Assembly: GCA_944326035.1 (NCBI GenBank)
Contig: CALVCS010000003.1
Coordinates: 329,466-393,465, forward strand
Reading direction: 5' to 3'
Origin: an uncultured Alistipes sp.
GTDB taxonomy: Bacteria; Bacteroidota; Bacteroidia; Bacteroidales; Rikenellaceae
Length of the DNA: 64,000 nt
The position numbers and the translations under genes are program-made. Shown in pieces: positions 63,926 through 64,000 of the stretch (its first letter is position 1; the number at the start of each line of letters is the position of its first letter). The notes under the pieces were generated by a model. That model did no database searches, was not told the origin of the DNA, and was given only the letters and a program-made list of their open reading frames with translations.

Positions 63926-64000
63926 ATGGATAAACGAATCAAAAACATTTTAAGATGTTATGCGGCCGGCATGGGAATCAAGGAAACGGCGTCCACGTTT
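63926..64000 (+). CDS. istA: IS21-family transposase IstA, N-terminal part (cut by window edge)
   Basis: From ATG 63926 the visible 25 codons read MDKRIKNILRCYAAGMGIKE followed by TASTF. This is the beginning of the helix-turn-helix that IstA uses to bind the terminal repeats of its element. The transposase core and the istB gene would lie to the right of the window. The identification rests on this short stretch plus the repeats upstream. Confidence 0.75.
   Translation, partial: MDKRIKNILRCYAAGMGIKETASTF

Larger units (their letters stand above)
63741..64000 (+). mobile_element. Left end of an IS21-family insertion sequence
   Basis: The element appears to begin with TGTGG directly at the end of the Mpv17-like gene. 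It shows repeated terminal sequence units (see the repeat entry) and then an istA start. IS21 ends start with TG and carry multiple transposase-binding repeats, as here. The rest of the element lies beyond the window. Confidence 0.75.

Overview
The window comes from a member of the Bacteroidota with a GC content in the mid-50s, most likely of the Alistipes/Rikenellaceae kind. The evidence is the many upstream regions carrying the phylum's promoter signature (a TTG about 19-20 nt ahead of TAnnTTTG), the small ribosomal neighbour DUF4295 beside L33 and L28, a Na+-pumping methylmalonyl-CoA decarboxylase operon, RNase Y, a fused ResB-CcsA protein and an imelysin iron-uptake cluster. The species assignment is inference. 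Nothing in the window encodes rRNA or a CRISPR array.

Layout. 1-10 kb: the end of a nucleoside kinase gene, gcvP, slyD, then a reverse-strand operon mce-mmdA-mmdD-mmdC-mmdB (methylmalonyl-CoA epimerase plus the membrane decarboxylase that pumps sodium during propionate formation) and a secreted SMP-30-like protein. 10-20 kb: a thioredoxin-fold protein without its cysteines, the proteostasis run tRNA-Leu, tig, clpP, clpX, then dihydroorotase with a dolichyl-phosphate-mannose-type glycosyltransferase, an FAD dehydrogenase and nadE. 20-37 kb: dinB, L21/L27, a DUF4286-GH31 pair, mgsA, a serine hydrolase with an orphan ResB, RNase Y, a probable 6S RNA beside zapA, rimO-ftsY, L28-L33-DUF4295 and a cation/proton antiporter. 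37-45 kb: cinA, pyrD (with an unusual C-terminal tail), pdxB, an arginase-family hydrolase, nhaA and an FKBP lipoprotein.

Accessory region 45.5-49.3 kb: a tyrosine recombinase, a small HTH protein and an AT-rich tract with two zinc-ribbon membrane proteins, one apparently frameshifted. It ends against a 5'-truncated PEP-synthase-like gene, which suggests an integrated island or a rearrangement border.

50.2-59.8 kb: the most notable locus, a tight seven-gene reverse-strand operon. It encodes an outer-membrane porin, an imelysin lipoprotein, a DUF1111 di-haem lipoprotein, a second porin, a small c-type cytochrome lipoprotein, a Rid/chorismatase-like protein and the CcsBA haem ligase. The last gene would attach haem to the CxxCH proteins encoded upstream, so the operon appears to carry its own maturation enzyme. 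A perfect inverted repeat next to the -33 element is a candidate operator. After this come a lipoprotein gene, paaK with an ACT-domain gene, an Mpv17-like membrane protein, and the left end of an IS21-family element that runs off the window.
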